A stretch of 24,245 bases of DNA from Dehalococcoidia bacterium. Lineage in GTDB: Bacteria > Chloroflexota > Dehalococcoidia > Lucifugimonadales > JAGWBF01. The position numbers and the translations under genes were made by a program. This document shows positions 1 to 6,805 of this stretch, piece by piece (position 1 is the stretch's first letter; each line of letters opens with the position of its first letter). The DNA is taken from contig JAGWBF010000013.1 in the NCBI GenBank assembly GCA_021296025.1, positions 1 through 24,245 on the forward strand, in the 5' to 3' direction. Below the pieces are notes generated by a model, which saw only the letters and a program-made list of their open reading frames with translations, did no database searches and was not told the DNA's origin.

Positions 1-443
1 CCGTGGGGCGACCTCACGTCGCCCAGGCAATGGTGGAAAGGGGCTACGTCCACGAAACCAAGGAAGCCTTCGACAAGTACATCGGAAGAAGCTGCCCGGC
101 CTACGTCGAACGGGAAAAGATGACCCCCCCGGAGTCCATAAAGCTGATCAAGTCCTGGGGTGGCGTCCCTGTGCTGGCCCACCCGATCTACATACCGAAC
201 CTCGAATCCGTCCTGGGAGAGATGGTGGACGCGGGCCTCGTCGGCATGGAGGTGTACTACGCCAAGTGCACCCCCGAGCAGATCGACCACATCGCCCGCT
301 TGGCCGAGGAGTACAGCCTCCTCCCCTGCGGGGGCAGCGACTACCACGGCACTGACGCCAAGGACGAACCCTTGCCCGGTGCGATGGGCCCATCCCTGGA
401 AGTGGTGGAGCAGCTCAGGCACCTGGCAACAGCCGGCAACTGA
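1..443 (+). CDS. PHP-domain phosphoesterase, C-terminal part (5' end cut by window)
   Basis: The reading frame is open to the left edge, so only the C-terminal ~146 residues are present. The fragment begins with the GRPHVAQAMVERGYV block and continues with a VLAHP motif and a GGSDYHG motif. These are the late metal-binding elements of the PHP (polymerase and histidinol phosphatase) superfamily, in the style of the YciV/RNase AM or 3',5'-nucleotide phosphatase branch. Known family members hydrolyse phosphoesters using two or three metal ions held by His and Asp; the His and Asp of the last motifs are visible here. The stop lies 31 bases before plsY, so the two may be co-transcribed. The GTG at base 3 is only the first possible start inside the window and is probably internal. 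The exact substrate cannot be told from this fragment. Confidence 0.85.
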   Translation, partial: VGRPHVAQAMVERGYVHETKEAFDKYIGRSCPAYVEREKMTPPESIKLIKSWGGVPVLAHPIYIPNLESVLGEMVDAGLVGMEVYYAKCTPEQIDHIARLAEEYSLLPCGGSDYHGTDAKDEPLPGAMGPSLEVVEQLRHLATAGN

Positions 444-474
444 GTCCTCCAAGAGACCAATAGACAGATAGCCG

Positions 475-1161
475 ATGGAACTGGCGGCCCTATACATCTA
501 CGCTTACCTGGTGGGCTCCATCCCCACCGCCTACATCATCGGCCGCCTGGTGCGGGGAATAGACATCCGGGAGCACGGCAGCGGGAACGTGGGCGGCTCC
601 AACCTGTACTACAACGTTGGCGGGAGATGGGTATTCCCCCTAGGGGTGGTGGAGCTGTTCATTAAAGGCGGGTCCCCCATCTGGATCGGCATGTGGTGGC
701 TGGACAAAGACACCTCCTCATTCGCTCTCATGGGGGCCGCCCTCATCGCCATCGCCGGAAACAACTGGTCCTGCTACCTACGATTTACAGGCGGTCGAGG
801 AGTTGCCGTGACCTCAGGCGCACTCCTAGCCCTAGCATTCTGGCAGCTGCTCCTGTTCATTGGCATAGCCATCGGCGGTTGGGCGCTATTCAGGAGCTCC
901 GGCGTATGGGTGCTGATCTCCCTGGCCCTCCTTCCCCTATGGAGCTACCTGCTGGGTGCGCCCCTGGCGGTGATCTCGTTCTGTTTTGGGCTGGTCGCAT
1001 TGACCAGTCTGAAACGCCTCACCGGTAACTGGGAGCCCCTGCCCGATGGAGTGCCCAAGGGCCAAGTGTTCTTCAACCGCCTGTTCAGGGACCGGGACTT
1101 TGCAAGCCGGGACCAGTGGATGGGCAGGATGCCAAGCCAGGGCAACGAAGGCATCGGATAG
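475..1161 (+). CDS. plsY: Glycerol-3-phosphate acyltransferase PlsY
   Basis: This 228-residue integral membrane protein should transfer an acyl group from acyl-phosphate to glycerol-3-phosphate, giving lysophosphatidate, the first step of phospholipid synthesis at the cytoplasmic membrane. Seen: an N-terminal GSIPTAYIIGR segment, the glycine-rich GSGNVGGSN motif (usual form GSGNxGATN), a GGRGVAVTSG motif (usual form GGKGVAT) and about five hydrophobic helices. Length is close to the family norm of ~200 plus a short polar tail after residue 190. The block before the third motif reads GNNWSCYLRF, with Asn where many PlsY proteins have His. No strong Shine-Dalgarno sequence precedes the ATG. The gene sits 31 bases after the PHP gene and 4 bases before the zinc-finger gene, which suggests an operon. 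Confidence 0.88.
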   Translation: MELAALYIYAYLVGSIPTAYIIGRLVRGIDIREHGSGNVGGSNLYYNVGGRWVFPLGVVELFIKGGSPIWIGMWWLDKDTSSFALMGAALIAIAGNNWSCYLRFTGGRGVAVTSGALLALAFWQLLLFIGIAIGGWALFRSSGVWVLISLALLPLWSYLLGAPLAVISFCFGLVALTSLKRLTGNWEPLPDGVPKGQVFFNRLFRDRDFASRDQWMGRMPSQGNEGIG

Positions 1162-1165
1162 AAAG

Positions 1166-1621
1166 ATGGAGCAGTCACCGCAAGACGAACAACCCGGCGG
1201 CGATGAAAGATACCTGAACCGTTGCGCCTTCCATCCGGGTACGGCTACGGGCCTCGCCTGCGGGAAATGTGGAAATTACATCTGCACCCAGTGCGTTATC
1301 CAAACGCCGGTGGGCGCTCGCTGCAGGAACTGCGCCAGGGTAACAACCCTCCCGACCTTCGACGTCCAGCCGTCCTACTATGCAAGGGCGGTGTTGGCCG
1401 GAGGCATCACCGCCGTGGTGCTGGGAGTCTTCATGCTGGTCATCAGGATGAACCTGGGGTGGGTCCCCTTCCTGTACTCCCTCCTCACCCTGGGCGTGGG
1501 CTACGCCGTAGGGGAAGCCATCAGCACGGCGCCCAACCGGAAGCGGGGGCAGGGGGCAGCAGGGAGGTCTTCCTGGTCGTCAGCGCAGTCGTCTTTACAC
1601 CCAACATCTTCCAGTGGTTAG
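1166..1621 (+). CDS. B-box-type zinc-finger membrane protein, 3' end apparently frameshifted
   Basis: The ATG at 1166 lies 4 bases after the plsY stop. The N-terminal domain holds C20-x2-H23, C32-x2-C35, C40-x2-C43 and C53-x2-C56, a B-box-like zinc-binding pattern. Two transmembrane segments follow at about residues 74-94 and 99-119. The current frame then ends in a low-complexity Ser-rich tail and stops at 1621. The -1 frame from about 1550 to 1665 instead encodes a clean hydrophobic segment (VFLVVSAVV ... LALAIYTAVV) ending at a TAG. The real protein probably ends there, at ~165 residues with three or four membrane spans. The frame change falls in two runs of five G at 1543-1556, so a one-base loss, natural or from assembly, is likely. 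Bacterial proteins of this layout have no settled function. The longer upstream ORF start at 1046 overlaps plsY and is rejected. Confidence 0.75.
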   Translation: MEQSPQDEQPGGDERYLNRCAFHPGTATGLACGKCGNYICTQCVIQTPVGARCRNCARVTTLPTFDVQPSYYARAVLAGGITAVVLGVFMLVIRMNLGWVPFLYSLLTLGVGYAVGEAISTAPNRKRGQGAAGRSSWSSAQSSLHPTSSSG

Positions 1622-2103
1622 TCCTGGCCCTGGCCATCTACACCGCCGTCGTTCGGGTGCGGTAGCTCCCGCCACAGGCCATCAGCTATCCGCACCGTGA
1701 TGCCCTTGGCAAATCCCCTGCGCGCCAGGTACGCGCACAGCTTCCCTCGAAATGCAGTGTAGTCAAGCCCGGCCAGCTTGCCAGCCTCCTTGGCGGCGGC
1801 GCGATGGGCATTGCCCTCTTCGTCGTAACCCTCCAGGGCTTCGTCCACCACATCCCGGGCCACTCCCATCCTGAGGAGCTCGTAGCGCACCATCCTGGCG
1901 CTCCGGGGACGATGGGACTCACGGTCCCGGCGCCAGCTAGTGGCAAACTGCAGGTCGTTGAGAAGATCGCGTTCCTTGAGGTAGATGACGGCGCGCTCCA
2001 CATCTTCCTGGGAGTAGCGCCGGGAGAGGCGGCGGCGCACCTCTCCTTCGCTGCGGGCACGATACGAGATTAGGCGCAGGGCTGCGCCAAGGACATCTGC
2101 CAT
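1618..2103 (-). CDS. recX: RecA regulator RecX
   Basis: RecX binds RecA filaments and modulates their growth and ATPase activity. The protein has the expected small helical three-repeat build, starting ALRLISYRARSEGEVRRRL with a second block SARMVRYELLRMGV and a third block GLDYTAFRGKLCAYLARRGF. I chose the ATG at 2103 (161 residues), 13 bases beyond the recA stop, because the family motif begins a few residues after it. An in-frame ATG at 2145 would add 14 residues and overlap the end of recA. Neither start has a strong ribosome-binding site, which fits translational coupling to recA just upstream. The 3' end overlaps the 3' end of the convergent zinc-finger gene. Confidence 0.88.
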   Translation of the reverse strand: MADVLGAALRLISYRARSEGEVRRRLSRRYSQEDVERAVIYLKERDLLNDLQFATSWRRDRESHRPRSARMVRYELLRMGVARDVVDEALEGYDEEGNAHRAAAKEAGKLAGLDYTAFRGKLCAYLARRGFAKGITVRIADGLWRELPHPNDGGVDGQGQD

Positions 2104-2116
2104 GGTGTGGACCGGC

Positions 2117-3178
2117 CTAGGTCTCTTCCGGGTCCTCCAACCCATCTTCGGACAACCCGTCGGGAAGGACCGGCACCGGCGCAGCGCCGGGCACTATCTC
2201 CTTGCTGCGCAGAAGCCCTTCGATCTCATCGGCGGTCTCGGGGTTCTCGGCCAGGTACTCCTTGGCGTTCTCCCGACCCTGTCCCAAGCGGCTCTCTCCG
2301 TAGGAGTAGAAGGACCCCGACTTCTTAATGACGCCCTGGGTTACCCCCAGGTCCAGCAGGTCACCCATCTTGTTGATGCCCTGGTTGAACATGATGTCGA
2401 ACTCCGCGGTGCGGAAGGGAGGAGCGACCTTGTTCTTGACCACCCTCGCCCGCACCCGGCTGCCGACGACATCCGTTCCCTGCTTGATGGAGTCCGTCCG
2501 GCGCAGGTCGATGCGCACCGAGCTGTAGAACTTCAGGGCCCGGCCCCCGGGGGTGACCTCGGGGCTGCCGTACATCACGCCGACCTTCTCCCTGAGCTGG
2601 TTGATGAATACGACGGCCGTCCCCGAGTGGTGAATGGCCGCCGTCAGCTTCCGGAGGGCTTGAGACATTAGGCGCGCCTGGAGGCCCACATGGGAATCGC
2701 CCATGTCCCCCTCCAGCTCGGACTTGGGCACCAGGGCTGCCACGCTGTCCACGATAACCGTATCGACAGCCCCGCTGCGCACCAGGTACTCGGTAATCTC
2801 CAGGGCCTGCTCTGCGCTGTCAGGCTGGGCGATGAGCAGGTCTTCGACCTTGACCCCGCAGTTGGCTGCGTAGCCGGGGTCCAGGGAATGCTCCACATCG
2901 ATGTAGGCGGCGGTGCCCCCCATCTTCTGGGTCTCGGCCATAAGGTGAAGGGCCAAGGTGGACTTACCCGCCGACTCGGTGCCGTAAATCTCGGTGACCC
3001 GGCCCTTGGGAACCCCACCCACTCCGAGGGCGAAGTCCAGGGAGAGGGACCCCGTCGGCACCACCTCTGAAGCGAGCTTCTGGGACACCTCCCCCAATCG
3101 CATGATGGAACCCTTGCCGTAGTGCCTCTCGATCTGGGAGATGGCGACTTCCAGGGACTTTGCTTTCTCGGTGGTCAT
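2117..3178 (-). CDS. recA: Recombinase RecA
   Basis: This 353-residue protein is the strand-exchange ATPase of homologous recombination and the SOS co-protease. Seen: the N-terminal segment with HYGKGSIMRLGE, Walker A GTESAGKST at residues 66-74 (most RecA proteins have GPESSGKTT, so this is a mild variant), IDVEHSLDP, Walker B VIVDSVAAL, the loop segment INQLREKVGVMYG and TPGGRALKFY. Length is normal. The ATG is preceded by AGCGGAGGCGCA, a good ribosome-binding site. recX follows 13 bases downstream on the same strand, the usual recA-recX arrangement. The leader contains two copies of GAATTACCCA (minus strand), a possible operator. Confidence 0.97.
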   Translation of the reverse strand: MTTEKAKSLEVAISQIERHYGKGSIMRLGEVSQKLASEVVPTGSLSLDFALGVGGVPKGRVTEIYGTESAGKSTLALHLMAETQKMGGTAAYIDVEHSLDPGYAANCGVKVEDLLIAQPDSAEQALEITEYLVRSGAVDTVIVDSVAALVPKSELEGDMGDSHVGLQARLMSQALRKLTAAIHHSGTAVVFINQLREKVGVMYGSPEVTPGGRALKFYSSVRIDLRRTDSIKQGTDVVGSRVRARVVKNKVAPPFRTAEFDIMFNQGINKMGDLLDLGVTQGVIKKSGSFYSYGESRLGQGRENAKEYLAENPETADEIEGLLRSKEIVPGAAPVPVLPDGLSEDGLEDPEET

Positions 3179-3194
3179 TGCGCCTCCGCTAACC

Positions 3195-3220
3195 TGGGTA
3201 ATTCTGGGAGTGGGTAATTC
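3195..3220. repeat. Direct repeat in the recA leader
   Basis: TGGGTAATTC occurs perfectly at 3195-3204 and 3211-3220, with a 16-base period. On the recA strand it reads GAATTACCCA-N6-GAATTACCCA, ending 16 bases before the start codon. The position suits an operator for the recA-recX transcription unit. It does not match the classic Bacillus or Escherichia LexA boxes, so the role is inferred from location only. Confidence 0.45.
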
Positions 3221-3304
3221 GGGCCGATGGTAACATACGCCTTTTCCACCAACAAGGCGAGTTTGTCACAGCCGTCAGGCCTTGAAGGAGAGCCGGGCAG
3301 AAGC

Positions 3305-3367
3305 GCCCAATTGTAAGCAGGACGGGAGCCTCAATCCAGGGAGCCCGGCCTAGGAAAGCAATTGGGC
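3305..3367. repeat. 9-bp perfect inverted repeat upstream of recA
   Basis: GCCCAATTG at 3305-3313 is mirrored by CAATTGGGC at 3359-3367. Inside the loop is a direct repeat GGGAGCC at 3324-3330 and 3339-3345. The element lies in the 345-base gap between recA and the divergent RidA gene. The rest of that gap holds no convincing gene; a 64-codon minus-strand ORF at 3189-3383 has no family features. Confidence 0.5.
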
Positions 3368-3431
3368 AGGACCTATCCCTCACCCACTGTCTGAGGGAGG
3401 ACCATTCCGGATGGACTACCTATCGCCGCCC

Positions 3432-3459
3432 TTGAATCGGCCCCGCCATCGGGTACAAT
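3432..3459 (+). promoter_or_regulatory. Sigma-70-type promoter for the RidA gene
   Basis: TTGAAT at 3432-3437 and TACAAT at 3454-3459 are separated by 16 bases, a good -35/-10 match. Transcription would start about 58 bases before the RidA ATG. Confidence 0.55.
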
Positions 3460-3523
3460 AGTCCCGGCCAAGAAGGATAGCTGGGACCCTCTTTCTACTA
3501 CATGGCCATGGAGATGATAAACA

Positions 3524-3988
3524 ATGGAAGTCGAAAGAAAGCTGGCTGAAATGGGGCTGGTGCTCCCTCCGCCCGCCCAACCCTTGGGGAGCTACGTCTC
3601 CGCCGTGCGCACCGGAAACCTCCTGTTCCTGGCAGGGCATGGGCCCGCCAACCCTGACGGCTCCATCTCTCACATAGGGAAGCTGGGTCGGGAAGTAAGC
3701 GTGGAGCAGGGGTACGAGGCCGCCAAGAACACCGGCCTGAACATGCTCTCCACCACCAAGGTCGCGCTGGGCGACCTGGACAAGGTGCGCCGGGTGGTCA
3801 AGCTGCTTTCCATGGTCAACTGCGTCCCCGACTTCGTTGAGACCGCCCCCGTGGCCAACGGCTGCTCGGACCTGCTGATAAGCCTGTACGGGGATGCTGG
3901 CAAGCATGGAAGGTCGGCGGTGGGCATGGCTTCTCTGCCCTCAGGGATACCAGTTGAGATCGAGATGATCCTCGAGGTCGCCGACTAG
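3524..3988 (+). CDS. RidA/YjgF family protein
   Basis: This 154-residue protein belongs to the longer-type RidA (YjgF/YER057c/UK114) superfamily. Members form trimers, and many deaminate reactive enamine/imine intermediates made by PLP enzymes. Seen: the LFLAGHGPANPDG strand region, the helix with LNMLSTTKVALGDLDKV, and the closing RSAVGMASLPSGIPVEIEM block, in which R130 and E146 correspond to the conserved active-site Arg and Glu. A GGAG lies 11 bases before the ATG, and a promoter lies upstream. Its stop codon shares the palindrome CTAG with the stop of the convergent nadE gene. Deaminase activity is likely but not certain, since long-form RidA subgroups vary. Confidence 0.87.
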   Translation: MEVERKLAEMGLVLPPPAQPLGSYVSAVRTGNLLFLAGHGPANPDGSISHIGKLGREVSVEQGYEAAKNTGLNMLSTTKVALGDLDKVRRVVKLLSMVNCVPDFVETAPVANGCSDLLISLYGDAGKHGRSAVGMASLPSGIPVEIEMILEVAD

Positions 3989-5730
3989 AACTGCCGGTAC
4001 CTGTTGACGATGGGTAGCCTGCGGTCTTTCCCAAAGGCCCGGGGCGTTATCTTCACCCCCGGCGGGGCCTGCCTGCGCTTGTACTCGTTCCGGTCCACCG
4101 TGGCGATGACCTGCCTAACCACCTGGGCGTCAAACCCCATATCCACCATGTCCTGGTAGCTGCGGTCCTCCTCCACGTAAGCCTTTACAACCGCATCCAG
4201 AATGTCGTAGGGAGGCAGGGTGTCCTGGTCCTTCTGCTCCGGCTTCAGCTCTGCACTGGGGGGTTTGACCAGGATGGCCTCGGGGATGGCACCCCCGGGA
4301 ACAGCGTTGGCGTTGCGCCAGCGGGCTAAGTCATACCCCAGGGTCTTGGGCACATCCTTCAGCACCGCAAAGCCCCCCACCATGTCGCCGTACAGGGTGG
4401 CGTACCCCATCGCCATCTCGCTCTTGTTTCCCGTCGTCAGTATCAGGAAGCCGAACTTGTTGGACAAGGACATGATGATGTTGCCACGAATTCGGCTTTG
4501 CAAGTTCTCTTCAGCCACGTTCTCCGGCAGATCCCCGAAGTGGGGCTTCAACATATCCAGAAAAACATCGTGGGCCGGGAGTATGGGCACCTCCCACAGG
4601 TCTATGCCGAGATTGCAGGCCAGTACCTTGGCATCGGCGACGCTCCCCTCGCTGGAGTACCTGGACGGCATGGCGACGCCGACCACCTTCTCCTTGCCTA
4701 AGGCATCTACCGCTACACAAGCGGTGAGGGCCGAGTCTATCCCGCCCGAGATGCCGATGAGCACCTTGCTGAACCCGCTCTTTTGCACATAGTCCCGGGT
4801 TCCCAGGACAAGGGCGCCATAAACCTCCGCCTCTGAATCCAGCAGGCAGTTTTCGTCTTTTTTGGGAAGGGGGCGCCTTTCCCTTTCGCGTACCGGCGAC
4901 ACCTGGACGGTGCAGCCAGCGCTGGTCTCCGAGAGAGACCCGTTGCCGGGCCGGTCCTTCCGGAAGCGGGGGTCGTGGAGCCTCGAGCTGAAGAGGGCAT
5001 CGGCATCCAGGTCAGCCACCAGCAAGTCTTCGCAGAACTGGGGGGCCCTGGCCAGTAGGTTGCCGGCTTGGTCGAAGACCATGCTGGCCCCGTCGAACAC
5101 CAGCTCATCCTGGCCGCCTACGGTGTTCAGGTAGGCGACGAAAACGCTGTTGTCCACCGCCCGTGTGGCGATCATCCTCTCCCTGGCCAGGCTCTTGCCG
5201 GCATGGTAGGGAGAAGCATTTATGTTAACTATTACCTCGGCTCCCAGATCCCGCTGGACGCTTATGGGGCCAGCCGGATACCAGATGTCCTCGCAGATGT
5301 TGATGCCAACCCTGACCCCATTGATCAGGTACACGGGACAGGTGGAGCCGGCCTTGAAGTAACGGTCTTCATCGAACACGCCGTAGGTGGGCAGGTGCAC
5401 CTTGTGATAGGTGTCCACCAGCTCACCTTGGAAACCCACTGCGCAGGCGTTGTAGGTGTCGGCGTCGGCATCGACGAAGCCCACGGCCACAGCTATGTCC
5501 CGGGAGGCGTCCATCACCCGCTCCATAGCCCGCAGGTTGTCCTTGATGAAGGACTCTTTATAGAGGAGGTCTTCGGCAGGGTAGCCGGTTATGGCCATCT
5601 CCGGGAAGGCAACCAGATCGGCGTCCAGGTCCCGGGCGCGGCCGATCATGGCTATGATCTTGTCTGAGTTTCCTTCCAGGTCGCCGAGGGTGGGGTTGAT
5701 CTGGCCAAGGGCCAGGCGGAGCGTTCGCAA
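3985..5730 (-). CDS. nadE: Glutamine-dependent NAD+ synthetase
   Basis: This 581-residue two-domain enzyme catalyses the last step of NAD biosynthesis: nicotinic acid adenine dinucleotide + glutamine + ATP to NAD+. The N-terminal nitrilase-type glutaminase domain shows the complete E44-K110-C146 triad in FPEMAITGYP, HKVHLP and NICEDIW. The C-terminal ATP-pyrophosphatase domain begins near residue 300 and has the P-loop SGGIDS at 328-333 and TGNKSEMAMGY. Length matches the bacterial glutamine-dependent form. The start is TTG at 5730, with GGAG and AAAGG sequences within 20 bases upstream and an extended -10 element 25 bases away. The gene is monocistronic and convergent with the RidA gene. Confidence 0.95.
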   Translation of the reverse strand: MRTLRLALGQINPTLGDLEGNSDKIIAMIGRARDLDADLVAFPEMAITGYPAEDLLYKESFIKDNLRAMERVMDASRDIAVAVGFVDADADTYNACAVGFQGELVDTYHKVHLPTYGVFDEDRYFKAGSTCPVYLINGVRVGINICEDIWYPAGPISVQRDLGAEVIVNINASPYHAGKSLARERMIATRAVDNSVFVAYLNTVGGQDELVFDGASMVFDQAGNLLARAPQFCEDLLVADLDADALFSSRLHDPRFRKDRPGNGSLSETSAGCTVQVSPVRERERRPLPKKDENCLLDSEAEVYGALVLGTRDYVQKSGFSKVLIGISGGIDSALTACVAVDALGKEKVVGVAMPSRYSSEGSVADAKVLACNLGIDLWEVPILPAHDVFLDMLKPHFGDLPENVAEENLQSRIRGNIIMSLSNKFGFLILTTGNKSEMAMGYATLYGDMVGGFAVLKDVPKTLGYDLARWRNANAVPGGAIPEAILVKPPSAELKPEQKDQDTLPPYDILDAVVKAYVEEDRSYQDMVDMGFDAQVVRQVIATVDRNEYKRRQAPPGVKITPRAFGKDRRLPIVNRYRQF

Positions 5731-5754
5731 TTCTGTTCGCCTTTCTCCGGCCCA

Positions 5755-5763
5755 AGTATAGCA
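5755..5763 (-). promoter_or_regulatory. Extended -10 element for nadE
   Basis: On the minus strand the sequence reads TGCTATACT, a TGn-TATAAT-like extended -10 box. No good -35 box is visible, as expected for this promoter class. It would give a leader of about 17-20 bases before the TTG start. Confidence 0.4.
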
Positions 5764-5854
5764 CAGGGGAAGGGTCTCCCCCGCCTACTAACCCGACGCC
5801 TTGTGAAAAGCTGCACAAACTCACGACACCTGGCGCTGTTGCCGGCAGGCATCG

Positions 5855-5884
5855 TTTTCATTACATGGCCCATTGCCCTAGAAT
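5855..5884 (+). promoter_or_regulatory. Weak promoter for the HAD hydrolase gene
   Basis: TAGAAT at 5879-5884 resembles a -10 box. TTTCAT at 5856-5861, 17 bases upstream, is a poor -35. The spacing to the GTG start at 5927 is reasonable. Confidence 0.3.
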
Positions 5885-5926
5885 AGCCTCGAGGAAACCG
5901 CAGTATGGTCAACCGGGGGTGAAAGA

Positions 5927-6673
5927 GTGGCTGGCATCGAGGCTGTGACCTTCGACCTGTGGCAGACGCTGCTCTTGGACCGGCCCGAGTGGGGCCAGGG
6001 GCGCAGGAGCCTGAGGCTGGACGGGACCCAGCAGGTGCTCCAGGAAGCCGGGGAGAGGTTCAGTAGGGAGGAACTGGAAGACGCCTACCAGCAGGGCCTC
6101 CGCACCTGCTGGGGTATCAAGGAGACGGGACGGGAGCCGTCGTTCACCGAGCGGATACACTGCTTCATCGACTCCATCGACGAAGGGCTGAGGGGGAGGC
6201 TGGGAGAAGGCCGAATGCGCCGTATCGCCGAAGCCTACGCAAACTCCTTCTACGGGTACCCATTGCATCTCCATAAGGAAGCTGCTGCGGTGCTGATGCA
6301 GGTCAAGGCCGATAAGTATCGCATCGGGCTTATCTCCAATACCGACATGACCCCGGGGGTCCTCTTTCGCGAGTACATGGAGCGTCTGGATATCCTCAAG
6401 TACTTCGATGTTCTGACCTTCTCCGACGAGGCTGGCTTCCCCAAACCGGAGAAAGAGATATTCGAGATGACAGCCGCCGAGATGGGCGTTGACCCTGCAA
6501 AAACGGTGCATGTGGGGGACCACTTCATCAACGATGTGGTCGGAGCACAAGGGGTCGGCATGAAGGCCATCTGGATCAGGAACGACGAAGGTTCGGCCGG
6601 TTCCGAGAACGGCCAGGCCGATGCCACCATAGCCGATCTGGGAGAGACAAACGAGGCTATCCGCGCCCTTTGA
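5927..6673 (+). CDS. HAD-superfamily hydrolase (subfamily IA type)
   Basis: This 248-residue protein has the full motif set of the haloacid dehalogenase fold: motif I FDLWQTLL with nucleophile D10, a helical cap domain (about residues 20-110), motif II ISNTD, motif III with Lys in FPKPEKEIFE, and motif IV GDHFINDVVGA. In motif I the second Asp of DxD is replaced by Trp. This is a known variant in the IA subfamily, where that Asp normally acts as general acid in phosphatases, so simple phosphatase activity should not be assumed. The start is GTG, preceded by GGGGGTGAAAGA. It is probably monocistronic, since a separate promoter precedes the next gene. The substrate is unknown. Confidence 0.85.
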   Translation: MAGIEAVTFDLWQTLLLDRPEWGQGRRSLRLDGTQQVLQEAGERFSREELEDAYQQGLRTCWGIKETGREPSFTERIHCFIDSIDEGLRGRLGEGRMRRIAEAYANSFYGYPLHLHKEAAAVLMQVKADKYRIGLISNTDMTPGVLFREYMERLDILKYFDVLTFSDEAGFPKPEKEIFEMTAAEMGVDPAKTVHVGDHFINDVVGAQGVGMKAIWIRNDEGSAGSENGQADATIADLGETNEAIRAL

Positions 6674-6690
6674 GACAGGCCCTCCGAGGT

Positions 6691-6719
6691 TTGACACCCC
6701 ATAGGGAACAATGTAGCAT
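6691..6719 (+). promoter_or_regulatory. Sigma-70-type promoter of the PEPCK-like operon
   Basis: A consensus TTGACA at 6691-6696 is followed after exactly 17 bases by TAGCAT at 6714-6719. This is the best promoter match I found in the window. It would produce a leader of about 80 bases before the TTG start of the PEPCK-like gene. Confidence 0.65.
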
Positions 6720-6730
6720 AGACGCGCACC

Positions 6731-6748
6731 GTCGCAAGGTTTTGCGAC
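6731..6748 (+). promoter_or_regulatory. Hairpin / inverted repeat in the operon leader
   Basis: GTCGCAA at 6731-6737 pairs perfectly with TTGCGAC at 6742-6748 around a 4-base loop, just after the expected transcription start. It has no following T-run, so it is not a typical terminator. An operator or an mRNA 5' stem are both possible. Confidence 0.45.
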
Positions 6749-6805
6749 CGGCCTTCGGCAGAGCATATTCCAACCCTGCACACATTTCACGTACGGGAGA
6801 TTGTC

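Noticed and set aside
3189..3383. 64-codon minus-strand ORF upstream of recA
   Set aside because: It covers the recA leader repeats and has no ribosome-binding site or family features.
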